From contig NZ_VKDC01000021.1 of NCBI RefSeq assembly GCF_007097395.1, positions 1-64,000 of the forward strand: a stretch of DNA of 64,000 nucleotides, read 5' to 3'. Below the pieces are notes generated by a model. It saw only the letters and a program-made list of their open reading frames with translations. It was not told the DNA's origin and made no database searches. Each line of letters begins with the position of its first letter. Position 1 is the stretch's first letter. Positions 50,127 through 59,526 of the stretch are shown piece after piece. The translations under genes and the position numbers were made by a program. This DNA comes from Fulvivirga sp. M361. Its GTDB lineage: Bacteria; Bacteroidota; Bacteroidia; Cytophagales; Cyclobacteriaceae.

Positions 50127-50963
50127 TCAGCACACAGTCTGATTCATCCTTCTAAACTGCGATGGTGTCTGATGATAGGTACTTTTAAACACTTGATAGA
50201 AATGCCCTAAACTGGAATACCCACATTCTGTGGAGATTGTCTTGATAGGTGTATTGGTGATAATCAGTTGCCTTGAAGCAAAACTTAGTCTGAGTTCTTG
50301 TACTAAATTAGACAGCGTTTTATCTAAATGTTTTTTAACTACACGATTTACATGATTAGTATTTTTACCACATAATGCCACAAAGCCTGCCACTCCGGCA
50401 TCAAAATGTTTCGCTGTATTATATCCGTGCATTGCTTTCACCAGCCATTCAGGCATTTTCAAATCAATGCTGATTTTATCATTTGACTGGATCATTCTAA
50501 TGATAAAGAGTAATAAACTATCTAAATGCAGTTGTTCATTACGAAACATCATACTTTCTTTCGCACGTTGTGAAATACGATGTATAATGTTCATATCCAA
50601 TTTCACGCGATAGGGCAACTTTTCTGAGGTCCAAAAGAATAAGTTTGAATTGTTAAAATACCTATCTCTCAAGAACTCGAGTGTTTCTGTGCCAAAAGCC
50701 AAATTCATCAAAATTACTACTTCACGCGATGAGGTGAAGGTGTGTTCATCATCAGGGCGGATCATGATCAAATCCCCTGGCTTCAATCGTTTCCTTTCTC
50801 CATTGATAAGATGAACGCCTCTCCCACTTTCCACCCAGAATACTTCTGCATAACCATGTTTGTGTAGAGAAAGGTCCTGACGACTGTGAATTTGCACTCT
50901 GGCGATATGAAAGATCTCGTCGTTTATCAAAAAGTCACTTAGTTGAAATCGTTGAGTCTCCAT
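50127..50963 (-). CDS. AraC-family transcriptional regulator
   Basis: Regulator of 278 aa with an N-terminal cupin-like sensor domain (about 20-95, with the HKHGYAEVFWVESG segment typical of AraC sugar-binding barrels) and a C-terminal double helix-turn-helix (about 185-275, ending in the CGYSSLGHFYQVFK and P-x-x-F-R signature). It is the last gene of the N-glycan operon, 32 nt after the cutC-like gene, and most likely senses a released sugar such as mannose or GlcNAc to control that operon. It also lies directly upstream of the NRPS operon, so an effect on that promoter cannot be excluded. Both regulatory targets are inferences. Confidence 0.93.
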   Translation of the reverse strand: METQRFQLSDFLINDEIFHIARVQIHSRQDLSLHKHGYAEVFWVESGRGVHLINGERKRLKPGDLIMIRPDDEHTFTSSREVVILMNLAFGTETLEFLRDRYFNNSNLFFWTSEKLPYRVKLDMNIIHRISQRAKESMMFRNEQLHLDSLLLFIIRMIQSNDKISIDLKMPEWLVKAMHGYNTAKHFDAGVAGFVALCGKNTNHVNRVVKKHLDKTLSNLVQELRLSFASRQLIITNTPIKTISTECGYSSLGHFYQVFKSTYHQTPSQFRRMNQTVC

Positions 50964-50995
50964 TACGGTAGAAATACAAATGACACTAAAAACTG

Positions 50996-51631
50996 TTACG
51001 GAGTCTCTCTTCCCAGCTCTCCTACAATGCGTTTACCATGGTACGCTTTCGCCTGGATTATGTCGTGCACTTCAGTCAAATTTTCATCAGTGACTTTGCC
51101 ACAGGCAATGATCTGAAGGTAGTCATCTGCTTCGGATATCATTGATTTCAGACATTCTGTCCCTTCTATAGCAGTGGCCTCTTTTCCTGAAGTCAGAATA
51201 GAATCAATGCCTGCAATTTCTTTTAAACGTCGAACTTCATCCACCGGATCATCACAACTATCAATGGCCTTATGAATGGTTACCTTCAAAGGAAGAGTAT
51301 ATTCGGTTAACTCAGTAATGATATCAAGGTCCAGTGTTTCAGAAGAGGTACACGCACCAAAAACCACTCCTTCTACGCCTACAGACTTACAATAATCAAT
51401 AGCGTCTTTCATTTGAGACACCTCCTCTTTTGAATAAATAAAATTTCCAGGCCTGGGCCTGATCATGACCCTAATGGGTATGCCTAACTGATCGATCGCC
51501 AGGCGTATAAGTTCATGCGACGGGGTTAACCCGTCATGGATCAAATCAGCACATAACTCAATACGATCGGCACCTTGTGCCTGAGCTCTGACACACTGAT
51601 CAATGGTTTCTACACAGGCTTCTTTAATCAT
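50996..51631 (-). CDS. cutC: CutC family TIM-barrel protein
   Basis: Protein of 211 aa matching the CutC family along its length: an N-terminal EACVET segment, GADRIELCADL, the IRVMIRPRPGNF strand, and the KVTIHKAID and ILTSG motifs. It is somewhat shorter than the usual CutC (about 245 aa), with a shorter C-terminus. The family name comes from a proposed copper homeostasis role in E. coli that is not firmly established. Here it sits in an N-glycan degradation operon between the sugar transporter and the regulator, so a role in sugar metabolism is at least as likely. An inverted repeat ends 8 nt before its start codon. Confidence 0.9.
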   Translation of the reverse strand: MIKEACVETIDQCVRAQAQGADRIELCADLIHDGLTPSHELIRLAIDQLGIPIRVMIRPRPGNFIYSKEEVSQMKDAIDYCKSVGVEGVVFGACTSSETLDLDIITELTEYTLPLKVTIHKAIDSCDDPVDEVRRLKEIAGIDSILTSGKEATAIEGTECLKSMISEADDYLQIIACGKVTDENLTEVHDIIQAKAYHGKRIVGELGRETP

Positions 51632-51639
51632 TTTTAGTC

Positions 51640-51688
51640 GTGAGTCCTTAGTCTTTAGTCGTGAGTATACTTAAGACTAAGGACTCAC
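51640..51688. repeat. Perfect 16-bp inverted repeat with repeated GTGAGT units
   Basis: Arms at 51640-51655 and 51673-51688 are perfect reverse complements (GTGAGTCCTTAGTCTT and its complement) with a 17-nt loop. The loop contains a second copy of the unit TTAGTCGTGAGT that also begins just before the left arm. The element fills the 78-nt gap between the transporter gene and cutC and ends 8 nt from the cutC start. No T-run follows on the minus strand, so it is not a standard terminator. It may be a dispersed palindromic repeat or an mRNA-processing hairpin. Confidence 0.8.
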
Positions 51689-51709
51689 AACTCAAGACTA
51701 TAAGTTTAA

Positions 51710-53089
51710 CTACTCTCTTTTTAAAGGTTTATATCCTTTCAGGCCGAAGAACATGAGGTATACATAACAAACTACAGGAAACAAAAATGAAGTTTGCAGA
51801 CCGGCTACATCGGCTATGGCCCCTTGAATAGGCGGTATCAATGCACCTCCGAGAATAGCCATTACCAACAGTGATGAACCCTGACTTGTATCTTTGCCCA
51901 AACCAGCAATGGATAAGGTGAAAATATTGGACCACATAATAGAATTAAACAGCCCAATACCCAATATTGCCCACATAGCAATGTTCCCTTTGGTTACAAC
52001 ACCGACCACTAACAATACCGCAGCACTTAATGCAAATAGAAACAACGTTCTTGCTGGTAAACCTTTTCCGACAATGGAAAGAATAATATTAACCGCTACA
52101 CAGATCAGAAAGGGGTAGGTTTCCTGAAATGTAAAGCCGGAAACAAATGTGATCATAACATAGAGTACCATTGAAACAAGCACCATCGCCCCTATCTTCT
52201 TTATTCCTACTATAGAGTCACTCATAGATATGGAACCTACAAATCGCCCTACCATAGCTCCTCCCCAATAAAGTGCTAAAAGATTACTGGCTTCGGATTC
52301 GCCAATACCCAATATTTCTTTCAGGCCTAAAAAATTGACTAATAAACTTCCTATTGCTACTTCGGCACCCACGTAGCAAAATATCGCTCCAATACCATAT
52401 ACCAGATTATTATACTTTAATGCAGATCCCCCCACTTCAGTTTTACCCGTTTCCTGCTCTTCCATTAGTGTAGGCAACTTCACAAACCGGATCATCACGG
52501 CCAGCAGGAGAAAACTTGCTGCCAGGAATATGTAGGGTAGCTTCACCGAGTCAGCCCCACTGGTATCCGCCTGAAAATATTCAAATATGAGATACCCACC
52601 TATAACCGGTGAGATGGTGGTTCCAAAGGAATTAAACCCTTGTGAAAGATTTAATCTTGAAGAAGCTGTTTCCGGCCTTCCTAACAGGGCCACATAAGGG
52701 TTAGCGGCAATTTGAAGTAAGGTCAATCCAAGGCCCAGCGTGAATAATGCGAATAAAAAGAACCCATAGCTTCTAAACTCTGCTGCCGGAAAAAAAAGAA
52801 AACAGCCAAGCGCTGCTACGATCAAGCCTAATATAATTCCGTTCTTATAGCCTATTTTGGCAATTGGGTCTCCCTTGACAGTCGATATTAAGAAATATAC
52901 CACTGAACCAATAAAATAAGCACCAAAAAAGGCGAATTGTACCAATGTAGACTGAAAAATAGTCAGCTCGAATACGTTCTTCAGATAAGGTATTAGTACA
53001 TCATTGAGTGCGGTGATAAACCCCCAGGCAAAAAACAGTGAGGTTAAAATACCAAGAGGATAGGCGTAATTTTGTTGTTTATCAGACAT
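51710..53089 (-). CDS. Sugar MFS transporter, FucP/GluP family
   Basis: Membrane protein of 459 aa with about 12 predicted transmembrane segments. The N-terminal FFAWGFITALNDVLIPYLK segment and the LLQIAANPYV motif followed by SRLNLSQGFNSFG are characteristic of the FucP/glucose-galactose proton symporter family in the inner membrane. In Bacteroidota operons such transporters usually carry the monosaccharide released by the neighbouring glycosidases; here that would be mannose or N-acetylglucosamine. It lies 19 nt downstream of the ROK kinase gene, matching an uptake-then-phosphorylation pair. The exact substrate cannot be read from the sequence. Confidence 0.93.
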   Translation of the reverse strand: MSDKQQNYAYPLGILTSLFFAWGFITALNDVLIPYLKNVFELTIFQSTLVQFAFFGAYFIGSVVYFLISTVKGDPIAKIGYKNGIILGLIVAALGCFLFFPAAEFRSYGFFLFALFTLGLGLTLLQIAANPYVALLGRPETASSRLNLSQGFNSFGTTISPVIGGYLIFEYFQADTSGADSVKLPYIFLAASFLLLAVMIRFVKLPTLMEEQETGKTEVGGSALKYNNLVYGIGAIFCYVGAEVAIGSLLVNFLGLKEILGIGESEASNLLALYWGGAMVGRFVGSISMSDSIVGIKKIGAMVLVSMVLYVMITFVSGFTFQETYPFLICVAVNIILSIVGKGLPARTLFLFALSAAVLLVVGVVTKGNIAMWAILGIGLFNSIMWSNIFTLSIAGLGKDTSQGSSLLVMAILGGALIPPIQGAIADVAGLQTSFLFPVVCYVYLMFFGLKGYKPLKRE

Positions 53090-53108
53090 GTAGAGCTAGT
53101 ATAAGTTA

Positions 53109-54044
53109 TCAAATAATTGGAAGGTGTGGCTTTATTTTGTGCCAGTAATCGTCATCCAGTAAACGGGCGCTACCGATCATGGCTGCCTCTTCCATAAGTT
53201 CGGAAATTTCGATATCCACCTGAACATCGCAATTAATCAACCCCTTGAGAGCAGGTAAAAACAGGTCAGCAGCTTTCATAATGTTCCCTCCCATTACCAG
53301 GACTTCCGGTTCAAATTTTTTAAGCCAGGGCATTAGAAAGCTGGCAAGGTTATCAGCAAATTCCAGGAATATATTATTCGCTTGTGAATGGTTACGAGCA
53401 ATTTCAGCTATTTCTTTGACCCCCTTAACTGTTTCACCGGTGAGCTTTTTGTACTCCCTGATGAACCACCTGGTAGAAAAATAGTCATCCGCTATTCCAT
53501 CTTTAAATGTAAGATACCATAAACAGCCTTGATCCGGAACATCGCTTCGCTTGATCACAGGGAGATCATTATCAATAAATGCAGAGCCAAAACCAGTACC
53601 CAACGTTAGTGAAATGGATTTTTTGGTTCCCCATGCTTTCCCACACCAGGCCGCACCTACAGCAAAGGCCGATGCGTCGTTTAAAAACCTGATTTTGGTT
53701 TCATCTAAGTTAAGTAGTGGCATTATGGCCGGTTCGATAGCTATATTATAAAGGCTTTCATATTTATCCGTGAGTTCATAAATAGCCACCCCTTTTTGAT
53801 AATTAAAGGGTCCCGGGATCGCAAAACCAATCCCTTTCAGTTGGGATTTGTCAATTTTTTCCAGTGTGGTATTAATACAGTCAGCCCAACATTTGAGTAT
53901 TTGTTGGCTGGAACCTTTACTATCAACTTTACTAGTGGAAGTTGTATTTGGAATGGGTCTTCCCGAAGTTGTGTCAATCGCGGAGCAAGCAATGTGCCCA
54001 CCACCAATATCTACGCCCAGAGCAATCGTAGTATTTTGCATCAT
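53109..54044 (-). CDS. ROK-family sugar kinase
   Basis: Kinase of 311 aa with the N-terminal ATP-binding signature (GVDIGGGHI, about residues 10-18), the catalytic Asp in N122-D123-A-S-A, and the second phosphate loop (LGTGFGSAF). This identifies the ROK family of hexokinases. The usual ROK zinc motif (CxCGxxGC-like) is absent: the matching segment keeps only one Cys, in DQGCLWYL. It would phosphorylate the imported sugar, probably mannose, glucose or GlcNAc. It sits between a GH92 gene (57 nt upstream) and the transporter gene (19 nt downstream). A regulatory role is unlikely because there is no DNA-binding domain. Confidence 0.88.
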   Translation of the reverse strand: MMQNTTIALGVDIGGGHIACSAIDTTSGRPIPNTTSTSKVDSKGSSQQILKCWADCINTTLEKIDKSQLKGIGFAIPGPFNYQKGVAIYELTDKYESLYNIAIEPAIMPLLNLDETKIRFLNDASAFAVGAAWCGKAWGTKKSISLTLGTGFGSAFIDNDLPVIKRSDVPDQGCLWYLTFKDGIADDYFSTRWFIREYKKLTGETVKGVKEIAEIARNHSQANNIFLEFADNLASFLMPWLKKFEPEVLVMGGNIMKAADLFLPALKGLINCDVQVDIEISELMEEAAMIGSARLLDDDYWHKIKPHLPII

Positions 54045-54101
54045 TTAATTATAGGAATCATTGCTTTATTAATAAACTTATCTTTGTGCTCTACCTTTAT
54101 T

Positions 54102-56315
54102 TTATCTCTTCTTTTTTTCATTTAATTTCTGCTTATCTGTCATAGTAAAAACCAGCTCTCCGCCTGTCATAATTTGATCATGTCCAATGAAATACTCATC
54201 CATCAATCTGCCGTTAAAAGTAACTGATTTTACGTAAACATTGTCCTTAGATTGGTTTTTAACCAATACTTTAAATACTTTATGCCCGGGTAAATATATC
54301 GTTGCTTCCTCAACTTCAGGACTTCCAAAAACATATCTTCCATCTGAGGGGTTTACGGGGTAAAATCCCAGTGCGCTGAAGAGGTACCAGGCGGACATTT
54401 GACCACAATCTTCATTACCGCAAAGCCCATCCGGAGTGGTAGTATAAAGTTCATCCATAATTTGACGCACCTTCTGCTGGGTTTTTCCGGGAGCATCAAT
54501 GAACTGGTATAAATAAGGCACATGGTGACTGGGCTCATTTCCATGAACATATTGACCAATATATCCGGAGATCCATTCAGGCAAATCACTTTTCGGAGGC
54601 TCTAAAATGAACATGTTATCCAACTTATCTTCAAAAACACTCTCACCACCTGTAAGTGAGATGAGTTTCTCAATATCCTGGGGAACATACCAGTAATATT
54701 GCCATGCATTGGCTTCACAATAGTCTTCCGGATGATAGGCCAATGGATCCAGGTCAGGCTTAAATTCACCTGATATAGATCTGGCACGAAAAAAACCGGT
54801 GGTACTGTCAAAGTGATTTTGGTAGTTCATCGAACGGGTCATAAAGTAGTTATAATCTTCTTCTTTCCCGAGTTTCCTGGCCACCTGTGCAATGCACCAA
54901 TCATCAAATGCATATTCTAAGGTCAGGGAGACATTCCATCCCCTGTTTTCATAAGGGACATAGCCCAACGCCTTGTAATCTTTTAATTCAAAATCATCTT
55001 GCATGGCACTGGCTTTCATAGCTTTGTAAGCCAGCTCCAGGTCTATATCGGGAATTTGCTTCAGAATGGCGTCTGCAATCACCGCCACGGAATGGTAGCC
55101 TATCATCATATTTGTTTCACTACCCCACATGTTCCAGACAGGTAAAAGTCCTTCCTCTTTGTAAAAGTCAAGCATAGAATTGACCAGGTCCGGAACTCTG
55201 TCAGGGTCAGTAATGGTAAGCCAGGGATGAAGCGCCCGATAAGTATCCCACAAGGAATAAGTAGTGTAACGGGGATGTTTTTCAGACTTCCACACTTTGC
55301 CGTCTGTTCCTTTATATTCACCATTCACGTCAGAATATATGGTGGGAGCCAGCATGCTATGGTACATAGCTGTATAAAACTGGACCATATTATCCGGGGA
55401 GGCTTTGATCTGTACTTTGTTCAGGGCCTCTTCCCATACCGCACTGGCTTGATCTTTAACTTTGTCAAAATCAAAACCCTTTTGCTCAGTTTCCAGGTTA
55501 AGCGAAGCATTGTCAATACTTACCGAACTTAGACCCGTTTTGATCAACACTTCTTTGCGATTAAAAGACAACTCTGCCAACAGGTCCAAGCCTTTGATGG
55601 TATCCATTGCAGACATGATTTCACCATCACTCAGCTTATATTGGAAGGGGGCTGAGAATATGGTTTTGAAAAAGACCCTTTGGTCCCGGGCCCATCCTGT
55701 CGATTTTCTATAGCCTACCAGTGTAGTGTCGTTCACTATTTTGATGAAACTATCGGTGATCTTATCCCAGTTACGGGTGTAGCCCAAATGCAATCTCACG
55801 TTAGTATCTTCACCTTCGAACGTATATTTTTGTAACCCTGTTCTAGTGGTAGCTGTCAGCTCCACATTTACTTGATAATCTTCCAGATATACCTGATAAT
55901 AGCCTGGCTCAGCTTCTTCATTCTCATGACTGAAACGGGAATACACCGTTTCACCGGCATTCACACCATCCAATTTAGCTTGTTTTAAGCGACCTGAAAC
56001 CGGTAAAAATGAGATATCGTACAGATCACCCGCTCCGGTCCCTGACAGATGGAGGTGACTAAACCCGGCAATCACGGTATCCGGGTAAAAATAACCTGAG
56101 ATCCAATCCCACCCATAGCGGCCATTATCAGGACTAAGCTGTACCATTCCATAGGGGACGGTAGCACCGGGGTAAGTGTTCCCTTTTCCATCCGTACCAA
56201 TGAAAGAGTTGACATAATTTACCAATCGCGTATCATCCACTGGTTTTTCCTGACTTGAACAAGCAACCAACAAAAAACTTACGAATACTATGCTTAACTG
56301 TTTTCTCATTTCCAA
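54102..56315 (-). CDS. GH92 alpha-mannosidase lipoprotein
   Basis: Glycoside hydrolase family 92 exo-alpha-mannosidase of 737 aa. It has an N-terminal lipoprotein signal with lipobox LVAC (Cys19), so it is attached to the outer or periplasmic face of a membrane. The N-terminal beta-sandwich begins with VNSFIGTDGKGNTYPGA and YGMVQLSPDNG, and the catalytic (alpha/alpha)6 domain carries the conserved GNEDCGQMSAW segment near residue 630. GH92 enzymes are calcium-dependent and act on alpha-1,2-, 1,3-, 1,4- or 1,6-linked mannose; the linkage cannot be told here. The start overlaps the GH85 gene by 10 nt. It is very similar in layout to the GH92 at the right edge. Confidence 0.95.
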   Translation of the reverse strand: MEMRKQLSIVFVSFLLVACSSQEKPVDDTRLVNYVNSFIGTDGKGNTYPGATVPYGMVQLSPDNGRYGWDWISGYFYPDTVIAGFSHLHLSGTGAGDLYDISFLPVSGRLKQAKLDGVNAGETVYSRFSHENEEAEPGYYQVYLEDYQVNVELTATTRTGLQKYTFEGEDTNVRLHLGYTRNWDKITDSFIKIVNDTTLVGYRKSTGWARDQRVFFKTIFSAPFQYKLSDGEIMSAMDTIKGLDLLAELSFNRKEVLIKTGLSSVSIDNASLNLETEQKGFDFDKVKDQASAVWEEALNKVQIKASPDNMVQFYTAMYHSMLAPTIYSDVNGEYKGTDGKVWKSEKHPRYTTYSLWDTYRALHPWLTITDPDRVPDLVNSMLDFYKEEGLLPVWNMWGSETNMMIGYHSVAVIADAILKQIPDIDLELAYKAMKASAMQDDFELKDYKALGYVPYENRGWNVSLTLEYAFDDWCIAQVARKLGKEEDYNYFMTRSMNYQNHFDSTTGFFRARSISGEFKPDLDPLAYHPEDYCEANAWQYYWYVPQDIEKLISLTGGESVFEDKLDNMFILEPPKSDLPEWISGYIGQYVHGNEPSHHVPYLYQFIDAPGKTQQKVRQIMDELYTTTPDGLCGNEDCGQMSAWYLFSALGFYPVNPSDGRYVFGSPEVEEATIYLPGHKVFKVLVKNQSKDNVYVKSVTFNGRLMDEYFIGHDQIMTGGELVFTMTDKQKLNEKKKR

Positions 56316-58255
56316 TACACTTTCTGTAGGGCAGCTTTGCTTCTTGAACCGTCTTTGGCCGTAGATACTACCTGGATCATAGTATATTTCCGGTGACTCT
56401 CTTTTTCTATCACCGGAACATAATAATAGGTACTGTTGGTCTGTCCCAGCCAGGTTCTACTGCCATCACGGGCCAGCTGGTAAATGCTATGATATGCACT
56501 GTTATCCGCTCCCTTGATATGTACATACATTTCTGCCTGGTCACCATTCTGAAAAGTTTCCGTGGAGATCTCCGGCCTTGAAATTCCCGCCTGACGTTTA
56601 TTTACAATACTTAACTTACCGAGATAGACCGTATCCATATCTTTCCCTGACACTTTCACACCGATTTTAACGACTTTTCGGGAAGCAGCATTATCCAATA
56701 AGCCAGAGAACAAACCCCACTCAGCCCCCAAGGCCACAGGGTAATCCCGGCTCGTCCCATCTGAGAAGTCAAAAGAAAGTTTGATCGCTACGGCACCTTT
56801 GGCAGCTAACTCAAACTTTTCATTACCTGTAAGCTGCAGGTTGCTTTTGTACAAGGGTATATAAACTTCCTTTTCACCTTTTTGAATATCCATTCGAAGA
56901 GATGAGCCTCCTGTGTAACTTTCATTAAAGTCAAAAGTGATCTTCACAAGTGTTGTGTCTACATCCCACTGCCAGGAGGGTAAAATATCCTGACTACTTA
57001 GATTGTGCCACTCTTTTTCAAATAATTGCTTACCCTCTTCATTGTAAAATCTGCCTAGTCCGTAATTGAAATGCGTAATGAACGGGATGTTATTTATTGT
57101 AGAGCGAGCGGGAAAATAATTGGCAAACCCTTTCCATTCCCACCCGTCTAAATGTCCTATTTTTTGCTTGATAAAGGTGCCGTTCCAAAACTTTTTTTCT
57201 TCTCTGTAAACCGTTTCAGGTTGCTTATCTTCGGCAAGGTCAAAAGTGGCATTGGGCCAATAAAGGCCAATAGATGTAGTGTAAGGTGCATCGTCCTTGT
57301 ATAAATTCCCCCATTTGACGTAAGACTTATAGCCACGCTTTTGTACATCTACTCCTGAATAAAGCTGCCAGGGACTTCTATCCAATTCCAATGCTTTTTT
57401 ATGCGTGTCTTCTAACTGGGTAGCGCTCCAACCAAAATCAATGAACATGATATCAGACATCTTTTTATCTCCCTGTTGAAAATACATGGAGTTATGATGA
57501 TTGAGCTCTTCCTGCCATATTACACGACCATCTTCTATCATGGCATCGTACCACATGAGTTGAAATCGTTCCCGGGCTTTCTGTTGATAGTAGGCCAAAA
57601 AACCCTGCATATTCCGGGCATCTTCCTGGCTCAATCCGTCTGTCTCCTGATTGATGAACCACCCGTCAAAGCCATAATATGCAGCGACTTCCAATAGCTT
57701 GTCGGCCACAGGAAAATTACCATTATCATCTTTTTGTAACATTTCTATCACCCATTCCTTTTTGCCCCCATATACTACCGGAGGAAAAAACACCGTACCC
57801 AGTATTTTAACACCGTTTCTATGAGCAGCATCTATCCAGGGCACTGCCGGGGTAACAATGATCCCTTCTTGAGCAGCTCCTCCCCATTGCACAAAGTAAT
57901 CGATGTATTGCCAGTAAGGGAACGCATATTGCTGTACAGTTTGAAAACCTTGAGACGGATGATTTGACGTAGGATAAGAAGCCACCAAAGATGTGATGGA
58001 CGGGTCTACACTCAGTTCAGGGTTACGTTGTGTTTTAGGATCTGTAAATCGTTCTGCCAGTGGCGTATGGCTCACGTTAAACTTCGCATATGGGTCATTA
58101 TCCTTATCCCATTTTAACAATTCGTCCACAAACCAGTAAGACGAATAAGGTTGATGTTCACCATAATCGGTTTGTGCAAATACCCCATCCAAAGAAAGAA
58201 AAAAAAGTATGGTAAAAAAGCTCCTTAAATTCATTATTGTATTTCTCTTCAACAC
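56306..58255 (-). CDS. GH85 endo-beta-N-acetylglucosaminidase
   Basis: Secreted enzyme of 649 aa with an N-terminal signal peptide (residues about 1-27, or starting at Met8). The TIM-barrel domain carries the GH85 active-site motif GFDGWFIN-Q-E, with N202 and E204 matching the Asn/Glu pair (N-x-E) of Endo-A. Family members cleave between the two GlcNAc residues of the N-glycan core, leaving one GlcNAc on the protein. The C-terminal part (about 430-649) looks like beta-sandwich modules, one ending in a fibronectin-like fold. It lies between the PNGase F-type gene (71 nt upstream) and a GH92 gene (10-nt overlap), which supports action on N-glycans. Aromatic residues (several Trp and Tyr) around the barrel fit glycan binding. 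Confidence 0.92.
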   Translation of the reverse strand: MLKRNTIMNLRSFFTILFFLSLDGVFAQTDYGEHQPYSSYWFVDELLKWDKDNDPYAKFNVSHTPLAERFTDPKTQRNPELSVDPSITSLVASYPTSNHPSQGFQTVQQYAFPYWQYIDYFVQWGGAAQEGIIVTPAVPWIDAAHRNGVKILGTVFFPPVVYGGKKEWVIEMLQKDDNGNFPVADKLLEVAAYYGFDGWFINQETDGLSQEDARNMQGFLAYYQQKARERFQLMWYDAMIEDGRVIWQEELNHHNSMYFQQGDKKMSDIMFIDFGWSATQLEDTHKKALELDRSPWQLYSGVDVQKRGYKSYVKWGNLYKDDAPYTTSIGLYWPNATFDLAEDKQPETVYREEKKFWNGTFIKQKIGHLDGWEWKGFANYFPARSTINNIPFITHFNYGLGRFYNEEGKQLFEKEWHNLSSQDILPSWQWDVDTTLVKITFDFNESYTGGSSLRMDIQKGEKEVYIPLYKSNLQLTGNEKFELAAKGAVAIKLSFDFSDGTSRDYPVALGAEWGLFSGLLDNAASRKVVKIGVKVSGKDMDTVYLGKLSIVNKRQAGISRPEISTETFQNGDQAEMYVHIKGADNSAYHSIYQLARDGSRTWLGQTNSTYYYVPVIEKESHRKYTMIQVVSTAKDGSRSKAALQKVYWK

Positions 58256-58288
58256 GTTGTGATTATTATTTCAACTTATCCGTTTGTC

Positions 58289-58311
58289 TTTGACTTATAC
58301 ACATAGTCAAA
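58289..58311. repeat. Small hairpin between the PNGase F-like and GH85 genes
   Basis: Perfect 7-bp arms (TTTGACT and AGTCAAA) with a 9-nt loop lie in the 71-nt gap between the two genes. There is no T-run afterwards on the minus strand, so termination is unlikely. It may act in mRNA processing or be chance. Confidence 0.4.
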
Positions 58312-58326
58312 ATCAAATTCATTCTT

Positions 58327-59526
58327 CTACTCCTCGTACACCAGGTATGCAGATACCAACCAATGGTTGAATTTATTCTCTTCTGCTGCCTGTGCAGGGA
58401 TACTCACGCGGAGGGTATGACTACCTTTTGGCAGATCATTCAAAGAGATCTCAAACGGTGCCACTTTTGATCCCGGACACCAGTTAGAGCGTGAAAGATC
58501 TGAAGAAGCCTGTCGTTCTTCAATGTATTTGACCTTGTATTTTCGCTGTTCCCAGTCAATATACTGTGCTGAATCGCCGATGAGCCAAACGCCGGAAGAG
58601 GGGTTGAATCTTCTGAAAGATGCGCAGTCATCACGCCAGGGTATAGTATCCAGTACCTTTATGCCATCAAAAAAAACTTCATTTTTAGTTTTCACAAATT
58701 CATCCCCTCCTGAATGCCCTCCATGGCCCGTCGTGATGTATTTTAAAACGGCATTACGAACAGGTTTATCCAGGTCAAACCGGACTTCCAGGTCCTGGCT
58801 TGCAAAAAAATCAGGTAGCCGTTGCTTACGTCCATAGCTCACTGTATTCGCTAATGGCAGCACATGTTTCTCAGGAAGTATTCTGGGGTCATATGACAGT
58901 TCCATACTCACTTCATACCCCTCCTTTGTCCAGGAATCAATCCATATACCGATGTAAGTTTCTCCGGATAGTTCATTCCTCATATCTGTGACATCCATCT
59001 CCCAGGTAACTTCTTTCTCCCATTTAGGAATGTAGACCGGTCTCCTGTGGTCAGAGGAATCCTCTGTGCTGTAATGTCCTACCCCAAAGGGTGACATAAA
59101 GCGCAATAGTTCCAGTGCAGGTTTAAATTTTTCGGTGGCTTTAACACCTCCGTACCCATCTCCCACCACAGAACCTTTGGGATAATCCTGTTCCGATTGG
59201 TTAATATCTATCAGCGAATGCTGGCCAGGGTCAGTGATGACAAAACAAGAACCTGATTTATCCCAACGGTCGCCGGAAGATGTAAGGGTCAACTTAAGAC
59301 TAACCTCGGCTCCTTCGGGAAAAGCAGGAAGTACGATTTTTTTGATCGCCATCCGACCATTTTCAAGACGTATAACACCGGCATCTTCATTTATCTTTCC
59401 TCCAAAATTGATCGGCGTTTTTTTGAATACGGATACTGTTTGATTTGACTGTGCAGAAAGTAGGTTATTACCGAATACCAGTACGAGGACATACATCCAT
59501 ATTACTTGAGAAGCTGGTTTTCTCAT
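58327..59526 (-). CDS. PNGase F-family peptide-N-glycosidase
   Basis: Protein of 399 aa with an N-terminal signal peptide (about 1-26). Two beta-sandwich regions match peptide-N4-(N-acetyl-beta-glucosaminyl)asparagine amidase F of Elizabethkingia. Recognisable segments are GDRWDKSG (around the catalytic Asp), the MDVTDMRNELSG segment followed by WIDSWTKEGYEV, the GHGGH segment and SNWCPGSKVAP. The acidic residue matching Glu118 of the reference enzyme appears to be Asp in the IDSW segment; this alignment is by eye. The enzyme cuts the amide between Asn and the first GlcNAc, releasing whole N-glycans. The gene overlaps the upstream GH92 by 4 nt, so translation is coupled. A general glycan-binding protein is less likely because both domains match. 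Confidence 0.85.
   Translation of the reverse strand: MRKPASQVIWMYVLVLVFGNNLLSAQSNQTVSVFKKTPINFGGKINEDAGVIRLENGRMAIKKIVLPAFPEGAEVSLKLTLTSSGDRWDKSGSCFVITDPGQHSLIDINQSEQDYPKGSVVGDGYGGVKATEKFKPALELLRFMSPFGVGHYSTEDSSDHRRPVYIPKWEKEVTWEMDVTDMRNELSGETYIGIWIDSWTKEGYEVSMELSYDPRILPEKHVLPLANTVSYGRKQRLPDFFASQDLEVRFDLDKPVRNAVLKYITTGHGGHSGGDEFVKTKNEVFFDGIKVLDTIPWRDDCASFRRFNPSSGVWLIGDSAQYIDWEQRKYKVKYIEERQASSDLSRSNWCPGSKVAPFEISLNDLPKGSHTLRVSIPAQAAEENKFNHWLVSAYLVYEE

Noticed and set aside
51640-51688. Rho-independent terminator after the transporter gene
   Set aside because: The hairpin is strong, but no T-run follows on the transcribed strand and the next start codon is only 8 nt away.
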